Assembly: GCF_018333215.1 (NCBI RefSeq)
Contig: NZ_BORO01000008.1
Coordinates: 1 to 64,000, forward strand
Reading direction: 5' to 3'
DNA from: Oceanobacillus sp. J11TS1
Lineage (GTDB): Bacteria; Bacillota; Bacilli; Bacillales; Amphibacillaceae
Length of the DNA stretch: 64,000 nucleotides
Position numbers and translations under genes: made by a program. The notes under the pieces were generated by a model. That model made no database searches. It was not told the origin of the DNA and saw only the letters and a list, made by a program, of their open reading frames with translations. Shown one piece after another: positions 47,128-56,250 of the stretch (positions are counted from its first letter, which is position 1; each line of letters begins with the position of its first letter).

Positions 47128-47163
47128 AAAAGACCATCTATTTAGAAAATAGATGGTCTTTTT
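47128..47163. terminator. Bidirectional terminator between yqgX and yqgY
   Basis: Perfect 15-bp repeat AAAGACCATCTATTT / AAATAGATGGTCTTT with a 4-nt loop, between convergent genes. Confidence 0.92.
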
Positions 47164-47168
47164 CATTT

Positions 47169-47411
47169 TTAATGTCCAAATCCAGGTACAAGGATAAACT
47201 CGGAATACCAAGTGTATCCAACAATAAATACCGTACAATATGCACCAAATAAATACATGTACATACGTTCAGACAGCTTTAAGTAACTCAATGTAAGGAA
47301 AAACGCCGTTTGAACAAGGAATAATAATGCAGTATTCAGCATGTCACCTACATAAAACATAACTGTAAAAATACCTGTCCAAAAGGCAAGAACACGAAAC
47401 ATGCGGTCCAT
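47169..47411 (-). CDS. yqgY: DUF2626 membrane protein YqgY
   Basis: 80 residues with three predicted membrane helices, MDRMFRVLAFWTGIFTVMF at the start, as in the DUF2626/YqgY family. The ATG at 47411 has AAGGAGGGGG upstream; the further upstream start lacks a site. No function known. Confidence 0.88.
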   Translation of the reverse strand: MDRMFRVLAFWTGIFTVMFYVGDMLNTALLFLVQTAFFLTLSYLKLSERMYMYLFGAYCTVFIVGYTWYSEFILVPGFGH

Positions 47412-47534
47412 GTCTTCCCCCTCCTTTATAGGTAACGTTCTCATAGTTATTATATACGAGCAAAGTGGGATTGTAAACGATTCTTATAGAGATACGACAG
47501 AATATTACCTATTTGATTTATAAACGGTAACAAT

Positions 47535-47918
47535 TCAGCGAAGTTCGTGGAAATTGTACCGCCGAGACAACTGGTAAATATGATCGCTTCCTGTTTGCTT
47601 TATTGCAAAATAGACAGCAATCTTATCATCAGGCTCTGCTTCCATGGTTACTTTGACTTCTCCCTGAGGGAAATCATACGTGGTTTGATGAGGCAAAGTA
47701 ACCTCTTTATTATCTATTTCATCACGCGCTTTTTTATAGGCCATTTGAAATAGCGTTTCCGTTTCAATATGAAATAGCTGATTATTCACTACGACTCTTT
47801 CTGTCTGATATTGATAAAGAAGAAAGTGAATACAAAGAAATACGATTAAAATCACCCAAACGACATGAAATAGTAAAAATCCTTGTTGATTATGGATAAT
47901 TGTATAGTGTTTTTTCAT
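47535..47918 (-). CDS. comGG: Competence minor pseudopilin ComGG
   Basis: 127 residues. Short basic leader MKKHYTIIHNQQGF, hydrophobic helix (about 15-35), and a soluble extracellular part. ComGG lacks a classic cleavage motif more often than its partners, as here. I start at 47918 after AGGTG; upstream in-frame codons lie inside comGF. It overlaps the comGF end by 29 bp. Last gene of the operon. Confidence 0.78.
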   Translation of the reverse strand: MKKHYTIIHNQQGFLLFHVVWVILIVFLCIHFLLYQYQTERVVVNNQLFHIETETLFQMAYKKARDEIDNKEVTLPHQTTYDFPQGEVKVTMEAEPDDKIAVYFAIKQTGSDHIYQLSRRYNFHELR

Positions 47919-48324
47919 AAACCGCACCTGATTCTCCCGTAATAGTAAATAAAATCGCATTAGCTTGTTCTTCAAAACGGACATTAGAAATTTTATGAAG
48001 ATAAATTTCATGGCCTTGTCCATTTACCTGTCTCCGTATCGAGTTGTTATATTGACTAAATTTCGCCGTTTTCTCCTGGTTATCATTTCGATCAATAAAT
48101 CGAATGTACAATTGATTATCAGCTACGTGAACAGACGTTGAAAAGATGACTTCATTACGTAACTGAATGAAAAATTGCTGTACCGATAATGATTCCGTAT
48201 AATTTTGCTTTAATTGAAGTGTAGATAAAGCATAATATACAAAAGGAAGTGTTAAAACTAGGATTGTCATGCCGATGAGCATAGAAATTAAAGTGAATCC
48301 TTTTGAGTTACTCCATAAGTGCAT
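47890..48324 (-). CDS. comGF: Competence minor pseudopilin ComGF
   Basis: 144 residues from the start that gives a leader of usual size, MHLWSNSKGFTLISML, with GFTL before the hydrophobic helix and the C-terminal domain GFNV-like NSIRRQVNGQGHEIYL. Overlaps comGE by 17 bp. Starts at 48357 or 48372 are possible but would lengthen the leader. Confidence 0.82.
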   Translation of the reverse strand: MHLWSNSKGFTLISMLIGMTILVLTLPFVYYALSTLQLKQNYTESLSVQQFFIQLRNEVIFSTSVHVADNQLYIRFIDRNDNQEKTAKFSQYNNSIRRQVNGQGHEIYLHKISNVRFEEQANAILFTITGESGAVYEKTLYNYP

Positions 48325-48646
48325 AAAGGCATTTTTTCTCTCTTTTTTCTTTTGCATTAGTCCATTCTGCACATCCTTTCACGTATTCCCCTTCCAGTAC
48401 AAAAGAGAATTCTGTTGAGGCCCTGTAAGGAGTTACCATGTATTTAGATGGATAAGGAGCGGCTCCAATTAAAACCCCTTGCAGTTCATCATGTAATTTA
48501 GTTGTGATTTGCAGTCTTTCCATTGAATTGTATTGTTCCTTTGCAAGAAAGGAGAGAAGTGGGAGAAGCATGGTAAGCATGGAAAATAAAAGTAATGACG
48601 CGATTAAAGTTTCGAATAAAGTAAATCCTTTATCTTTTTTCAGCAT
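48308..48646 (-). CDS. comGE: Competence minor pseudopilin ComGE
   Basis: 112 residues starting MLKKDKGFTLFETLIAS: prepilin leader with GFTLFE processing site, hydrophobic helix (about 12-30). Start 48646 follows AAAGGTAG. It overlaps both neighbours by 17 bp, typical of the tightly coupled comG operon. Confidence 0.85.
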   Translation of the reverse strand: MLKKDKGFTLFETLIASLLLFSMLTMLLPLLSFLAKEQYNSMERLQITTKLHDELQGVLIGAAPYPSKYMVTPYRASTEFSFVLEGEYVKGCAEWTNAKEKREKKCLYALME

Positions 48647-49061
48647 AAAATCTACCTTTCCCGAATGGAAATACGATACGGTATGGTTCTCCTCCAATAT
48701 CCATCAAAATAGTTTGTGGATTCATCGTGACACCGCCTATTGAGAATTTAATATCTTTAAGATAAGGATTTGTTAAAATGACGGATGAGGGAAATTCCCG
48801 TTTGATGATGGTTTCGTTGCTAAGCAAAATGCTGTAGCTATCAGAGGCAAACCTTAATACATAGGGTTTTGTGATTTCCTGTGTACTCATCGTATTCTGC
48901 AGATAGAGTACATCCATTTCTAGCGTGTTAAGAAATTGTTCATTCTCTAAATTCTCCATGTGTTCCATCTGATGTTTAGGAATGAGTAAAAGAATGACAG
49001 ATAGGATGGATAATGCAAACAATGCTTCAAGAAGTGTAAAACCTCGTTCAGTTTGAAGCAT
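48630..49061 (-). CDS. comGD: Competence pseudopilin ComGD
   Basis: 143 residues, MLQTERGFTLLEALFALSIL: leader peptide cut before Phe by ComC, then the pilin helix. Begins inside the 3' end of comGC (14-bp overlap). Confidence 0.9.
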   Translation of the reverse strand: MLQTERGFTLLEALFALSILSVILLLIPKHQMEHMENLENEQFLNTLEMDVLYLQNTMSTQEITKPYVLRFASDSYSILLSNETIIKREFPSSVILTNPYLKDIKFSIGGVTMNPQTILMDIGGEPYRIVFPFGKGRFYAEKR

Positions 49062-49353
49062 TTACCACACCATTGGAAATAGAAAGTTTATCTCCATTTG
49101 AGCAGGTTAGCTGGTCTGCTGTTATATAATCAGCACTCTGCAGCTGATCTAAGCTCGATGGCATATTGCCGGTATCAATTTGATATGCATCTGCCTGGGC
49201 TTGGACAACGCTAATGAGAGCATCACAGCCTTTGGTATGGACATCACCGGTTTTCTTGCCCAGATTCGGTATAATTAATATCATGATAACGGATATGACC
49301 ATAATTACAATTAACATTTCGATTAATGTGAATCCCTTTTGATTTTTCAACAT
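49048..49353 (-). CDS. comGC: Major competence pseudopilin ComGC
   Basis: 101 residues. MLKNQKGFTLIEMLIVIMVI has the canonical GFTLIE prepilin site; the body carries Cys at about 44 and 83, which can form the known intramolecular disulfide. It builds the transformation pilus that pulls in DNA. Good AAAGGAG site upstream. Confidence 0.95.
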   Translation of the reverse strand: MLKNQKGFTLIEMLIVIMVISVIMILIIPNLGKKTGDVHTKGCDALISVVQAQADAYQIDTGNMPSSLDQLQSADYITADQLTCSNGDKLSISNGVVNASN

Positions 49354-49365
49354 AAAAAAGCTCCT

Positions 49366-50406
49366 TTACATCGTATTCATTAATTCAAACATGGGTGACA
49401 TCAGACTAATATAGATAAATACGATAAACGCGCCAATAATTAAGAAAAAGATAGGCTGGATATATACAATCCGTTTCTGAAGTCGCTGATACATGGTATC
49501 GATAGAAACGTCTGCATAGATGGCTAAATCCTTTGCTAAGCTTGTTGCATCCATATTGGAAGATAAAATATCAGTCAGATGATTTTCTAAAAAATCCATG
49601 GTAGTTAAAAGTCCGTGAATGGACCGACCTTTAAAATATTCTAATTGTATTTGCTTTGCATAGTAAGAAATAAAGGGGAGTTTTGTCTGTTTGGACATAT
49701 AATTCAGTAATTCCTTCATTGGCATACCAGTGTGTAAGAGAGAACTGTATAAAGTAGCAAAGTGAAAGGAAGTTTGCCGCTTTACATAGGAGCGATAGAA
49801 GGGAATCTTCCTGTATAAAGACATTCTTGTTTCTAAGGAGATATTGTTTTTTAAAAATAACCAAATCACAATACCGATAATGAAAAATAGAAGGAGGATA
49901 AATAGGACATATCCAAACCAAGTAGATAGAAAGATAACAATTTGCAGCAACATAGGCATTTCTCCAACGATGAGCTGTTGGAAGGAAGGAATGACACGTC
50001 TGTAAATAAAAAATAACAAACCGCTAAAAACAAACATTAATATGATTGGATAACGCACAGTTTGTTGAAATTTACGCATGTAATGAACGCGTTGCTGAAA
50101 TAGTTGACAACATTGTTCAATTCGTTCCGATATATTGGCTTTCTCCCGTACTACAAAAAGATAGGAAATAATCGAATGGTGAAAACCAACTTCATCCATT
50201 GCTTCATCTAAATATTGTCCAGCTTCAAGACGGCTTAAAACTTGTTTAGAAATGAGCGTTAACTCGGTGTAGTATTTCATCGTATCCAAGGAATTCGTTA
50301 AAGTGAGTCCCCTTGATAGCATTCGATTCAAAACGTGAAGAAATTGAAGCTGTGTGGCGATGGTTATTTTTTTGTTATTGAGGGGGAACAGTTTGCGTAA
50401 AACCAT
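49366..50406 (-). CDS. comGB: Competence pilus membrane platform ComGB
   Basis: 346 residues of the GspF/PilC fold, with two repeats each having a helical cytosolic part and membrane helices at about 115-140, 160-190 and 320-343. ATG 50406 has AAGGAAGG nine bases before it, inside the end of comGA (32-bp overlap). Confidence 0.92.
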   Translation of the reverse strand: MVLRKLFPLNNKKITIATQLQFLHVLNRMLSRGLTLTNSLDTMKYYTELTLISKQVLSRLEAGQYLDEAMDEVGFHHSIISYLFVVREKANISERIEQCCQLFQQRVHYMRKFQQTVRYPIILMFVFSGLLFFIYRRVIPSFQQLIVGEMPMLLQIVIFLSTWFGYVLFILLLFFIIGIVIWLFLKNNISLETRMSLYRKIPFYRSYVKRQTSFHFATLYSSLLHTGMPMKELLNYMSKQTKLPFISYYAKQIQLEYFKGRSIHGLLTTMDFLENHLTDILSSNMDATSLAKDLAIYADVSIDTMYQRLQKRIVYIQPIFFLIIGAFIVFIYISLMSPMFELMNTM

Positions 50407-51373
50407 AAGCAAATGCCTTCCTTTGTAAATTTTTAAATTGCTGTTTTTCTGGTAAGTTTTGCAAGGTGCCCTCGATCGCTTGGGTTAAGAAAGGCCCATC
50501 AATTAACTCTCCGATAGCACTTCGCTGTTGTTTATTTTTCCTCGTAATCGGGATGAGCCGCAGAGCTCCGATACCAATAAGCACTTGATGCAGATCTGCC
50601 GTTTTGATCCCCATTTCTTTTAAACGGAAAATAGTGCCAATAGCATTTTTGGCATGAAGGGTACTAAGGACAAGATGACCAGTCAGAGCAGCTTCTACCG
50701 CAAATCGTGCTGTTTGCTTATCACGGATTTCTCCCACCATTAGGATGTCTGGGTCGTGACGTAACGCAGCTTTTAAGCCAACTTGATAGGATATTCCAGC
50801 ATGTTCATTAATTTGTACTTGCAGAATTTGATTTATTTTTCTCTCAATCGGATCTTCTAAGGAAATAATTTGACAGGGATTTTCTTTGATTTCCATTTCT
50901 AACAGAGAATATAAAGTAGACGATTTTCCACTGCCTGTTGCTCCAGTTACTAAAATAAGCCCGGAATTTTGATTCATCCAACGGCGCATTTGTTGTATCT
51001 GGCTAGAAAAAAGAAATAAATGTTCTAATGGTAAGCTGTCATTTTGGGGAAGAATCCGAATAGCAATACTCTCTTGCTGGTAATGAGGAAGCGTCGAGAT
51101 CCGAAGTGCGTAATCCTTCGATTCAAATTTCCAAGGTAATGAACCGTGCTGTGGCTTTCTGGTTTCACCAATATCCATATTTGCACTAAATTTGAAAAAA
51201 GTTCTGAGCAACTGATATTGTTTCGTTAAAATAGTTCGGTTAAAGGTACGTTTCCCGTGAATTCGAAAATAGATTTCAGTCTGCTGCTCATAAGGATAAA
51301 AGTGAATGTCGGAAGCTTGTAGCTTGATTGCGGATTGAAAGAGGTCGTCAGAAAGTTTTGTGACGTGATTCAT
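50375..51373 (-). CDS. comGA: Competence pilus assembly ATPase ComGA
   Basis: 332 residues, GspE/PilT class. Walker A GATGSGKS near 143-150, Asp box SLEDPIER, Walker B ILMVGEIRDKQTA and His box TGHLVLSTLHAKNA. Drives assembly of the transformation pilus. ATG 51373 has a perfect AAGGAGGTG. First gene of the seven-gene operon and divergent from yqzE. Confidence 0.96.
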   Translation of the reverse strand: MNHVTKLSDDLFQSAIKLQASDIHFYPYEQQTEIYFRIHGKRTFNRTILTKQYQLLRTFFKFSANMDIGETRKPQHGSLPWKFESKDYALRISTLPHYQQESIAIRILPQNDSLPLEHLFLFSSQIQQMRRWMNQNSGLILVTGATGSGKSSTLYSLLEMEIKENPCQIISLEDPIERKINQILQVQINEHAGISYQVGLKAALRHDPDILMVGEIRDKQTARFAVEAALTGHLVLSTLHAKNAIGTIFRLKEMGIKTADLHQVLIGIGALRLIPITRKNKQQRSAIGELIDGPFLTQAIEGTLQNLPEKQQFKNLQRKAFAYGFTQTVPPQ

Positions 51374-51521
51374 TAACTCACCTCCTTACGAATATTTCTG
51401 ACATAATCTATAATTCGACACGTTTCCAGGTTCTCCTTCTTTTTTTAAAAAAAAGAATAAAAATTTTTTCTATTGTTTAAGCTATAGATAAGAGATTACC
51501 TTTAAAAGGAGCATTAAACTT
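51374..51521. promoter_or_regulatory. Divergent comGA / yqzE control region
   Basis: 148 bp shared by two genes known as ComK targets in B. subtilis. The centre (about 51443-51475) is a run of A and T tracts (TTTTTTTAAAAAAAA, AAAAATTTTTT) in which ComK AT-boxes (AAAA-N5-TTTT) would be expected. No copy of exact spacing was found by eye, so ComK binding is an inference. Confidence 0.4.
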
Positions 51522-51731
51522 ATGAAGAGCAACGACTATATTCGGTTTTTAACAGAAGAAATGATGAAATACATGCATTTATCAGCAGAAGAAAAGAAAG
51601 AGCGTAAACAAAAAAAGAAAACTTCTAATCCATTCTATAGCAATAGATGGCTAGGCGTTATTCCTTTCTCTATTCAATCCTGGTATCACAACAAAAGCAC
51701 AAAGCGTTCAGCAACGGACGAACTGGATTGA
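51522..51731 (+). CDS. yqzE: YqzE family protein
   Basis: 69 residues, MKSNDYIRFLTEEMMKYMHLSAEEKKERK, which matches the YqzE family: a helical N-terminus, a basic middle, and SNRWLGVIPFSIQSWY. In B. subtilis yqzE is a ComK-dependent competence gene beside comG. ATG 51522 follows AAAAGGAG. Biochemical role unknown. Confidence 0.82.
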   Translation: MKSNDYIRFLTEEMMKYMHLSAEEKKERKQKKKTSNPFYSNRWLGVIPFSIQSWYHNKSTKRSATDELD

Positions 51732-51880
51732 GGCGGAGGTAATAAAACTCAGTGGATGTTGGATTAGGATGTAGCTAAGTGTTAGTCGGCCTTACCCAGA
51801 GCTCGTGTCGACTTTTCACCACAGTCATAAGTTTGAGTGTTCGTTCACCTGTGCCAAGCCTTCTTTTTCTACTCAAAATA

Positions 51881-51913
51881 AAAAATAGTCGTGAATCGTT
51901 ACGACTATTTTTT
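51881..51913. terminator. Terminator after yqhG (overlaps its stop region)
   Basis: AAAAATAGTCGT / ACGACTATTTTT inverted repeat, usable in both directions. Confidence 0.82.
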
Positions 51914-52696
51914 ATTTAAAGCTGATTGCGCTAAATAAAACATCCCGCCATTAATGACCTGAAAAATGACTTCTGGTTTAAATCGTTTCTCGAGTGCTTC
52001 TAATTCTTCCAAATATCTTGGATGATCCAATTCTTCTTCGTAAAAATGTTTTAGCGTTATTTTCTCTGATTCCCATTGTTTGATAGACTCATTTGCCCAC
52101 GTATTATCTTGATTTTTTACGTGCTGCAATAAGAGATTTTGAATTCGATTAAAACCGCTCTGCAGTTTAATCATAGGCGTTAGCGTATAGCAATAATCTG
52201 AGATTGTTCTTTCCAACTTTAATTCTTCTAAATGCTCCATCATATTTAAGGTCATATTTCCATGAAGCAGCTGCAAACCTACTGAGAAAATTTCATCTTT
52301 ATGCCTGGCTCCCCGGTAACTAATTTTTATATTCAGCACAAGCCAAGGGTATAACGGCGTATTTTGTGTCGTATGGATTACTTCGAATAACTTTGTATAA
52401 CGCTCTTTTTCTGTCAGTTTATTCATGATTTGGTGTAGTCTAGGACTGCCAAAATGAATCCATTCACCAGGCTCTTTTGTTTTTTCTTTATCTGTAATCA
52501 GGCGAAGTGTCAGTGGTTCTCCTTCTCGTCCGATTTTCTTAATGTAGTGCCAGTAGAATGGACGGTTCATTAACTCCCGATCCATTTCTTCTGTAAGCTG
52601 AACATGGATTTGTCCCTCTTTATTTGAAAGAATCTCACACTGTTTTGTTTTAAAATAATTCATTAGAAACTGTGTTAAATCAATTTGCTGTTCCAT
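51905..52696 (-). CDS. yqhG: YqhG family protein
   Basis: 263 residues, soluble, opening with IDLTQFLMNYFKTKQCEIL, matching the Bacillus YqhG family of unknown function. Always next to the SNF2 helicase YqhH, here with a 17-bp overlap. Start at 52696 behind GAGGAGG. The pairing suggests a partner of the helicase, not proven. Confidence 0.88.
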   Translation of the reverse strand: MEQQIDLTQFLMNYFKTKQCEILSNKEGQIHVQLTEEMDRELMNRPFYWHYIKKIGREGEPLTLRLITDKEKTKEPGEWIHFGSPRLHQIMNKLTEKERYTKLFEVIHTTQNTPLYPWLVLNIKISYRGARHKDEIFSVGLQLLHGNMTLNMMEHLEELKLERTISDYCYTLTPMIKLQSGFNRIQNLLLQHVKNQDNTWANESIKQWESEKITLKHFYEEELDHPRYLEELEALEKRFKPEVIFQVINGGMFYLAQSALNKK

Positions 52697-54344
52697 CTTT
52701 ATAGAGCTCCTCCTCTCTGATTTCTTGATTTGCCTGCTCAATAACAGATGTCAAATTGTCTAGTTTAATGCGCACTTCACCCGGAGAAGTGGACTCTTGA
52801 TAAATGGATTCTATTTCTTTTTCCATACTATCCACTTTCAACTCAGCTAAAATGGCATCTAAATTGCCAATCACATTTTCAAACAGATGTATTTTCTCAT
52901 AAAGCATGGACAATATATGTTCTTCAATCGTTTGCTTTGTAACAAGGTTATAGATGTGCACGTCTGACTCTTGACCAAAACGGTGAATACGGCCGATTCG
53001 CTGTTCCAACCGCATGGGATTCCATGGAAGATCATAGTTAATGAGATGATGGCAAAATTGCAAGTTAATTCCTTCTCCACCGGCCTCTGTTGTGACCAGC
53101 ACTTGTGCATGATCTTTAAATAATTGTTTCATCCAGTCCTTTTTCCCCCGTTTAAATCCACCGCGAAACGGGACAGAAGAGATGCCATGCTGCTGTAGAT
53201 ACCATTGCAAGTAATATTGGGTAGCACGGTATTCTGTGAAAACAATTACTTTTTCTCCGTTTAGTGATTTAATCAGCTCGATTAACTTTTCAGCTTTCGG
53301 ATGCTGCTCCAATTGTTGGATTTGTTCAATTGCTTCTTGAATGGCTGTATTTTCTCCCTGGGTACCTAGCTTTATAAGGGAAGTAAAGCAAGCCTCTCGT
53401 GAAGAACAGAACTCTCGTAAATAGGTGATTTTGGCAAAAGAAGCCATTCCAAAGGAAAGCTGCATCAATTGTTGATAAACCTTTTCATAGTTTTCAGGTA
53501 AAGAGGTCCATATCGTATGGATTTTCCGTTTAGAATTGTTCAACGTTGTATCTTTTCGTGTGTTTCGAACCATTACCTGTTGAACCAATTTGCGTAGAAA
53601 AGGATCCTGTTCCATTTTTTTTCGGTCTTTGCCAAATTTCTCTGTAAATGTTTTATAATTCCCTAAGTGGCCAGGTTTTAAGAGACTGACAAGGTTAAAC
53701 AATTCTAATAGCCTATTTTGCACAGGGGTTGCAGTTAATAAAAGACAGTATTTTTTCTTTAATTCCCGAACAAATTGATAGTTTTTGGTTTGTTCATTTT
53801 TTAATTTATGTGCCTCGTCGACAAGGATAAAATCATAATTTAAATTTAAAATTGCCTCCTGGTTTGGGGAACGCTTTGCCGTATCAATGGAAGATATAAC
53901 AATCGGATTATCCTCCCAGCTATAATTCTTTCGATAAGCGATAGCAGGGATTAAAAATTTCTCATTCAATTCTTTTTCCCATTGATTAACGAGAGAGGCT
54001 GGAACTAGAATTAATGCTTTTTTCACCAATCCCCTTACCATATACTCTTTTAATATAAGACCAGCTTCAATCGTTTTTCCAAGCCCGACCTCATCAGCTA
54101 AAATGGCACGCCCATTCATGGATTCAATGACTTGTTCAGCTGCATGTAATTGATGATCTAAAATATCGAGATGGGGTAAGTATTGTAATGCTTGCAAACC
54201 GCTAAAAGATGGCCTTTTTGTCACATTCATTGTCTGGTAAGCCATGCGGAAAAGCTCCCAATTTGTTAACCTGTTTTCATCATGAAATGCTGATTCTAAG
54301 TCATTTATAAATTGGTTATCATGACGAATTTGTATAGAATCCAT
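52680..54344 (-). CDS. yqhH: SNF2-type DEAD/DEAH helicase YqhH (RapA-like)
   Basis: 554 residues. Helicase motif I ADEVGLGKTIEAG near 81-93, DEAH in VDEAHKL near 172, motif III TATPVQNRL, and motif VI RIGRIHRFGQ in the C-terminal RecA domain. Swi2/Snf2 ATPases of this size resemble RapA without its tail; role may be RNA polymerase recycling or DNA translocation, unverified. First gene of the yqhH-yqhG unit. Confidence 0.9.
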   Translation of the reverse strand: MDSIQIRHDNQFINDLESAFHDENRLTNWELFRMAYQTMNVTKRPSFSGLQALQYLPHLDILDHQLHAAEQVIESMNGRAILADEVGLGKTIEAGLILKEYMVRGLVKKALILVPASLVNQWEKELNEKFLIPAIAYRKNYSWEDNPIVISSIDTAKRSPNQEAILNLNYDFILVDEAHKLKNEQTKNYQFVRELKKKYCLLLTATPVQNRLLELFNLVSLLKPGHLGNYKTFTEKFGKDRKKMEQDPFLRKLVQQVMVRNTRKDTTLNNSKRKIHTIWTSLPENYEKVYQQLMQLSFGMASFAKITYLREFCSSREACFTSLIKLGTQGENTAIQEAIEQIQQLEQHPKAEKLIELIKSLNGEKVIVFTEYRATQYYLQWYLQQHGISSVPFRGGFKRGKKDWMKQLFKDHAQVLVTTEAGGEGINLQFCHHLINYDLPWNPMRLEQRIGRIHRFGQESDVHIYNLVTKQTIEEHILSMLYEKIHLFENVIGNLDAILAELKVDSMEKEIESIYQESTSPGEVRIKLDNLTSVIEQANQEIREEELYKDGTAN

Positions 54345-54504
54345 CTATTCCATTCACATCCTCTCATTAAAATATTGGTCCTTCCTATTACTTTTTTAAA
54401 ATTTATGATATAATTTTGTAAAAGGCTTTTTCTTGCTGAATATACATAGGATTACGTATATCTTATAGTATAACCAACATCAATATATTCTATCAGCGGA
54501 TGAT

Positions 54505-54866
54505 TACAAGGGGAGAGCTTACAGATATGTAACGCCGAAGGAGCAAGTTAAGAGCGAATCTCTCAGGCAAAAAGACTCTTGTAGGACGCAACTCTGGAGA
54601 GTGTTTATAACGAGGAAGAAAAATACTTTCTTTTTTTACCGTTATAAACCACCCACGAAGCAAGTATCACATTTCATCAAGTTGTAAATGCTTTCTTGAT
54701 TCGCCTTAAAAAGCGAGTTAGGGAGGAGGCGTGGAAAGCTTGGGTTCATTCATCTCGGGAAGCTTGGACATTCCCTGTAGCATGAAGTTCCATTTCTAAT
54801 GTGTATACGCAACTTTCTGGTTTGAGGACAGAGACTTCTTTTTGGAAGAAGTCTCTATTTTTATGC
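54505..54866 (+). promoter_or_regulatory. Tandem glycine riboswitch of the gcv operon
   Basis: Aptamer I: P1 TACAAG / CTTGTA (54505-54510, 54578-54583) with the CGCCGAAGGAGCAA and AATCTCTCAGGCAAAA core. Linker/P2: GTTTATAACG (54603-54612) pairs with CGTTATAAAC (54640-54649). Aptamer II: CTCTG (54592-54596) can pair with CAGAG (54829-54833); core CACC...AACTTTCTGG...AGGACAGAG. The terminator GAGACTTCTT / AAGAAGTCTC (54831-54840, 54846-54855) plus T-tract shares GAG with that P1, so glycine binding should block termination (an ON switch). The P3 arm of aptamer II is far larger than usual. Confidence 0.92.
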
Positions 54867-54925
54867 AAAAATAACATTTATATTTTGAAACATTTTAAAG
54901 TTAATTGTGAAAAGGGGAGGATCAG

Positions 54926-56029
54926 ATGAGCGAATTAAAGCGTACACCAATATTTCCAGCTTACGAGAAACACGCAAAGACAATAGATTTTGGGGGATGG
55001 GAGTTACCTGTTCAATTTTCAAGTATTAAAGAAGAGCATGAGGCAGTCCGGACAAAAGCTGGACTATTTGATGTGTCTCATATGGGTGAAATTTTGGTGA
55101 GTGGTTCAGAGAGTGCAAAATTTTTACAATCGGTATTAACCAACGATATTTCAAAGCTTAAACCAAACAAAGCACAATACACAATGATGTGCTATGAAAA
55201 CGGCGGTACAGTAGATGATCTAATTGTGTATATGCTTGACGAAAATGAATATTTGCTGGTTGTTAATGCTGCAAATACGTATAAGGATTTTGAATGGCTA
55301 CAGATACAAAATAATAACAATCCAAATGTTATGTTGAAAAATAAATCGGAATATTTTGCACAACTAGCTTTACAGGGACCGAAAGCCGAGCAAATATTGC
55401 AGAAGGTTGTAAAAGATTCATTGGATGATATATCTTTCTTTCGTTTTAAGAAAGGCGTAGTTATAGATGGAATCGATGGAGAAGCTCTTATCTCAAGAAC
55501 AGGCTATACAGGAGAGGATGGCTTTGAAATATATTTAGATTCCCAGAATGGAATAGATCTGTGGAAGCTTTTGCTGGTGAAAGGGAAAGAAGAAGGTATC
55601 CAGCCGATTGGTTTAGGAGCCAGAGATACATTAAGGTTTGAAGCAAACTTGGCTTTATATGGGCAAGAGTTGGGTCCAGATATTTCACCGATAGAAGCTG
55701 GATTAGGGTTTGCTGTTAAAGTGAACAAAGAAGTTGATTTTATCGGAAAGAAAGTGCTTAAACAGCAAGTAGATGAGGGCGCAGAGCGAGGGCTTGCAGG
55801 AATTGAAATGATTGACAAAGGAATTCCGAGATATGGCTATCCTGTCTATCATGGCGATATAGAAATTGGTTTTGTTACCTCAGGCACACAATCACCAACA
55901 TTGAATAAAAATATCGGCTTAGCACTTATAGACTCGAAATATACAGTATTAGATACAGAGGTGGAAATTCAAGTTCGTAAGCGTCGTTTAAAAGCAAAGG
56001 TGGTCAAAACACCATTTTATCACAGATAA
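54926..56029 (+). CDS. gcvT: Glycine cleavage system T protein (aminomethyltransferase)
   Basis: 367 residues. Tetrahydrofolate-binding fold with [30 protein letters not shown] and [10 protein letters not shown]. Transfers the methylene group of glycine to THF. First gene of the gcv operon; ATG 54926 behind GGGGAGG, 60 bp after the riboswitch terminator. Confidence 0.97.
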   Translation: MSELKRTPIFPAYEKHAKTIDFGGWELPVQFSSIKEEHEAVRTKAGLFDVSHMGEILVSGSESAKFLQSVLTNDISKLKPNKAQYTMMCYENGGTVDDLIVYMLDENEYLLVVNAANTYKDFEWLQIQNNNNPNVMLKNKSEYFAQLALQGPKAEQILQKVVKDSLDDISFFRFKKGVVIDGIDGEALISRTGYTGEDGFEIYLDSQNGIDLWKLLLVKGKEEGIQPIGLGARDTLRFEANLALYGQELGPDISPIEAGLGFAVKVNKEVDFIGKKVLKQQVDEGAERGLAGIEMIDKGIPRYGYPVYHGDIEIGFVTSGTQSPTLNKNIGLALIDSKYTVLDTEVEIQVRKRRLKAKVVKTPFYHR

Positions 56030-56220
56030 CTGTCCCTAAATTTCCCGCCTTGAACTAATACGAATGTTAGCCGGGTAAGGGCTTTCGGGGGACGCAAACA
56101 TCTAAGCTAGTGTTTCCTCAAGAATGGCAGGGGGAAAATGGGCGCTAATTCTGATTTACGCAGGCTTTTTCCGTGGGAGAAAAGCAAAAGCCTCCGCCGG
56201 AATGAAGTTTTATTTTATCA
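56030..56220. other. Unusual long spacer inside the gcv operon
   Basis: About 190 bp of mixed sequence between gcvT and gcvPA, where a short gap is normal. It contains nested hairpins (AGGCTTTT 56162-56169 with AAAAGCCT 56186-56193) and GC-richer blocks such as TTAGCCGGGTAAGGGC, but no ORF. Possibly a small inserted repeat. Confidence 0.45.
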
Positions 56221-56250
56221 ACGTAATAAATATTACAAGGGGGAGACAAG

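Noticed and set aside
51443-51475. Defined ComK box pair
   Set aside because: A/T tracts present but no AAAA-N5-TTTT pair with correct spacing found by eye; left as a low-confidence control region.
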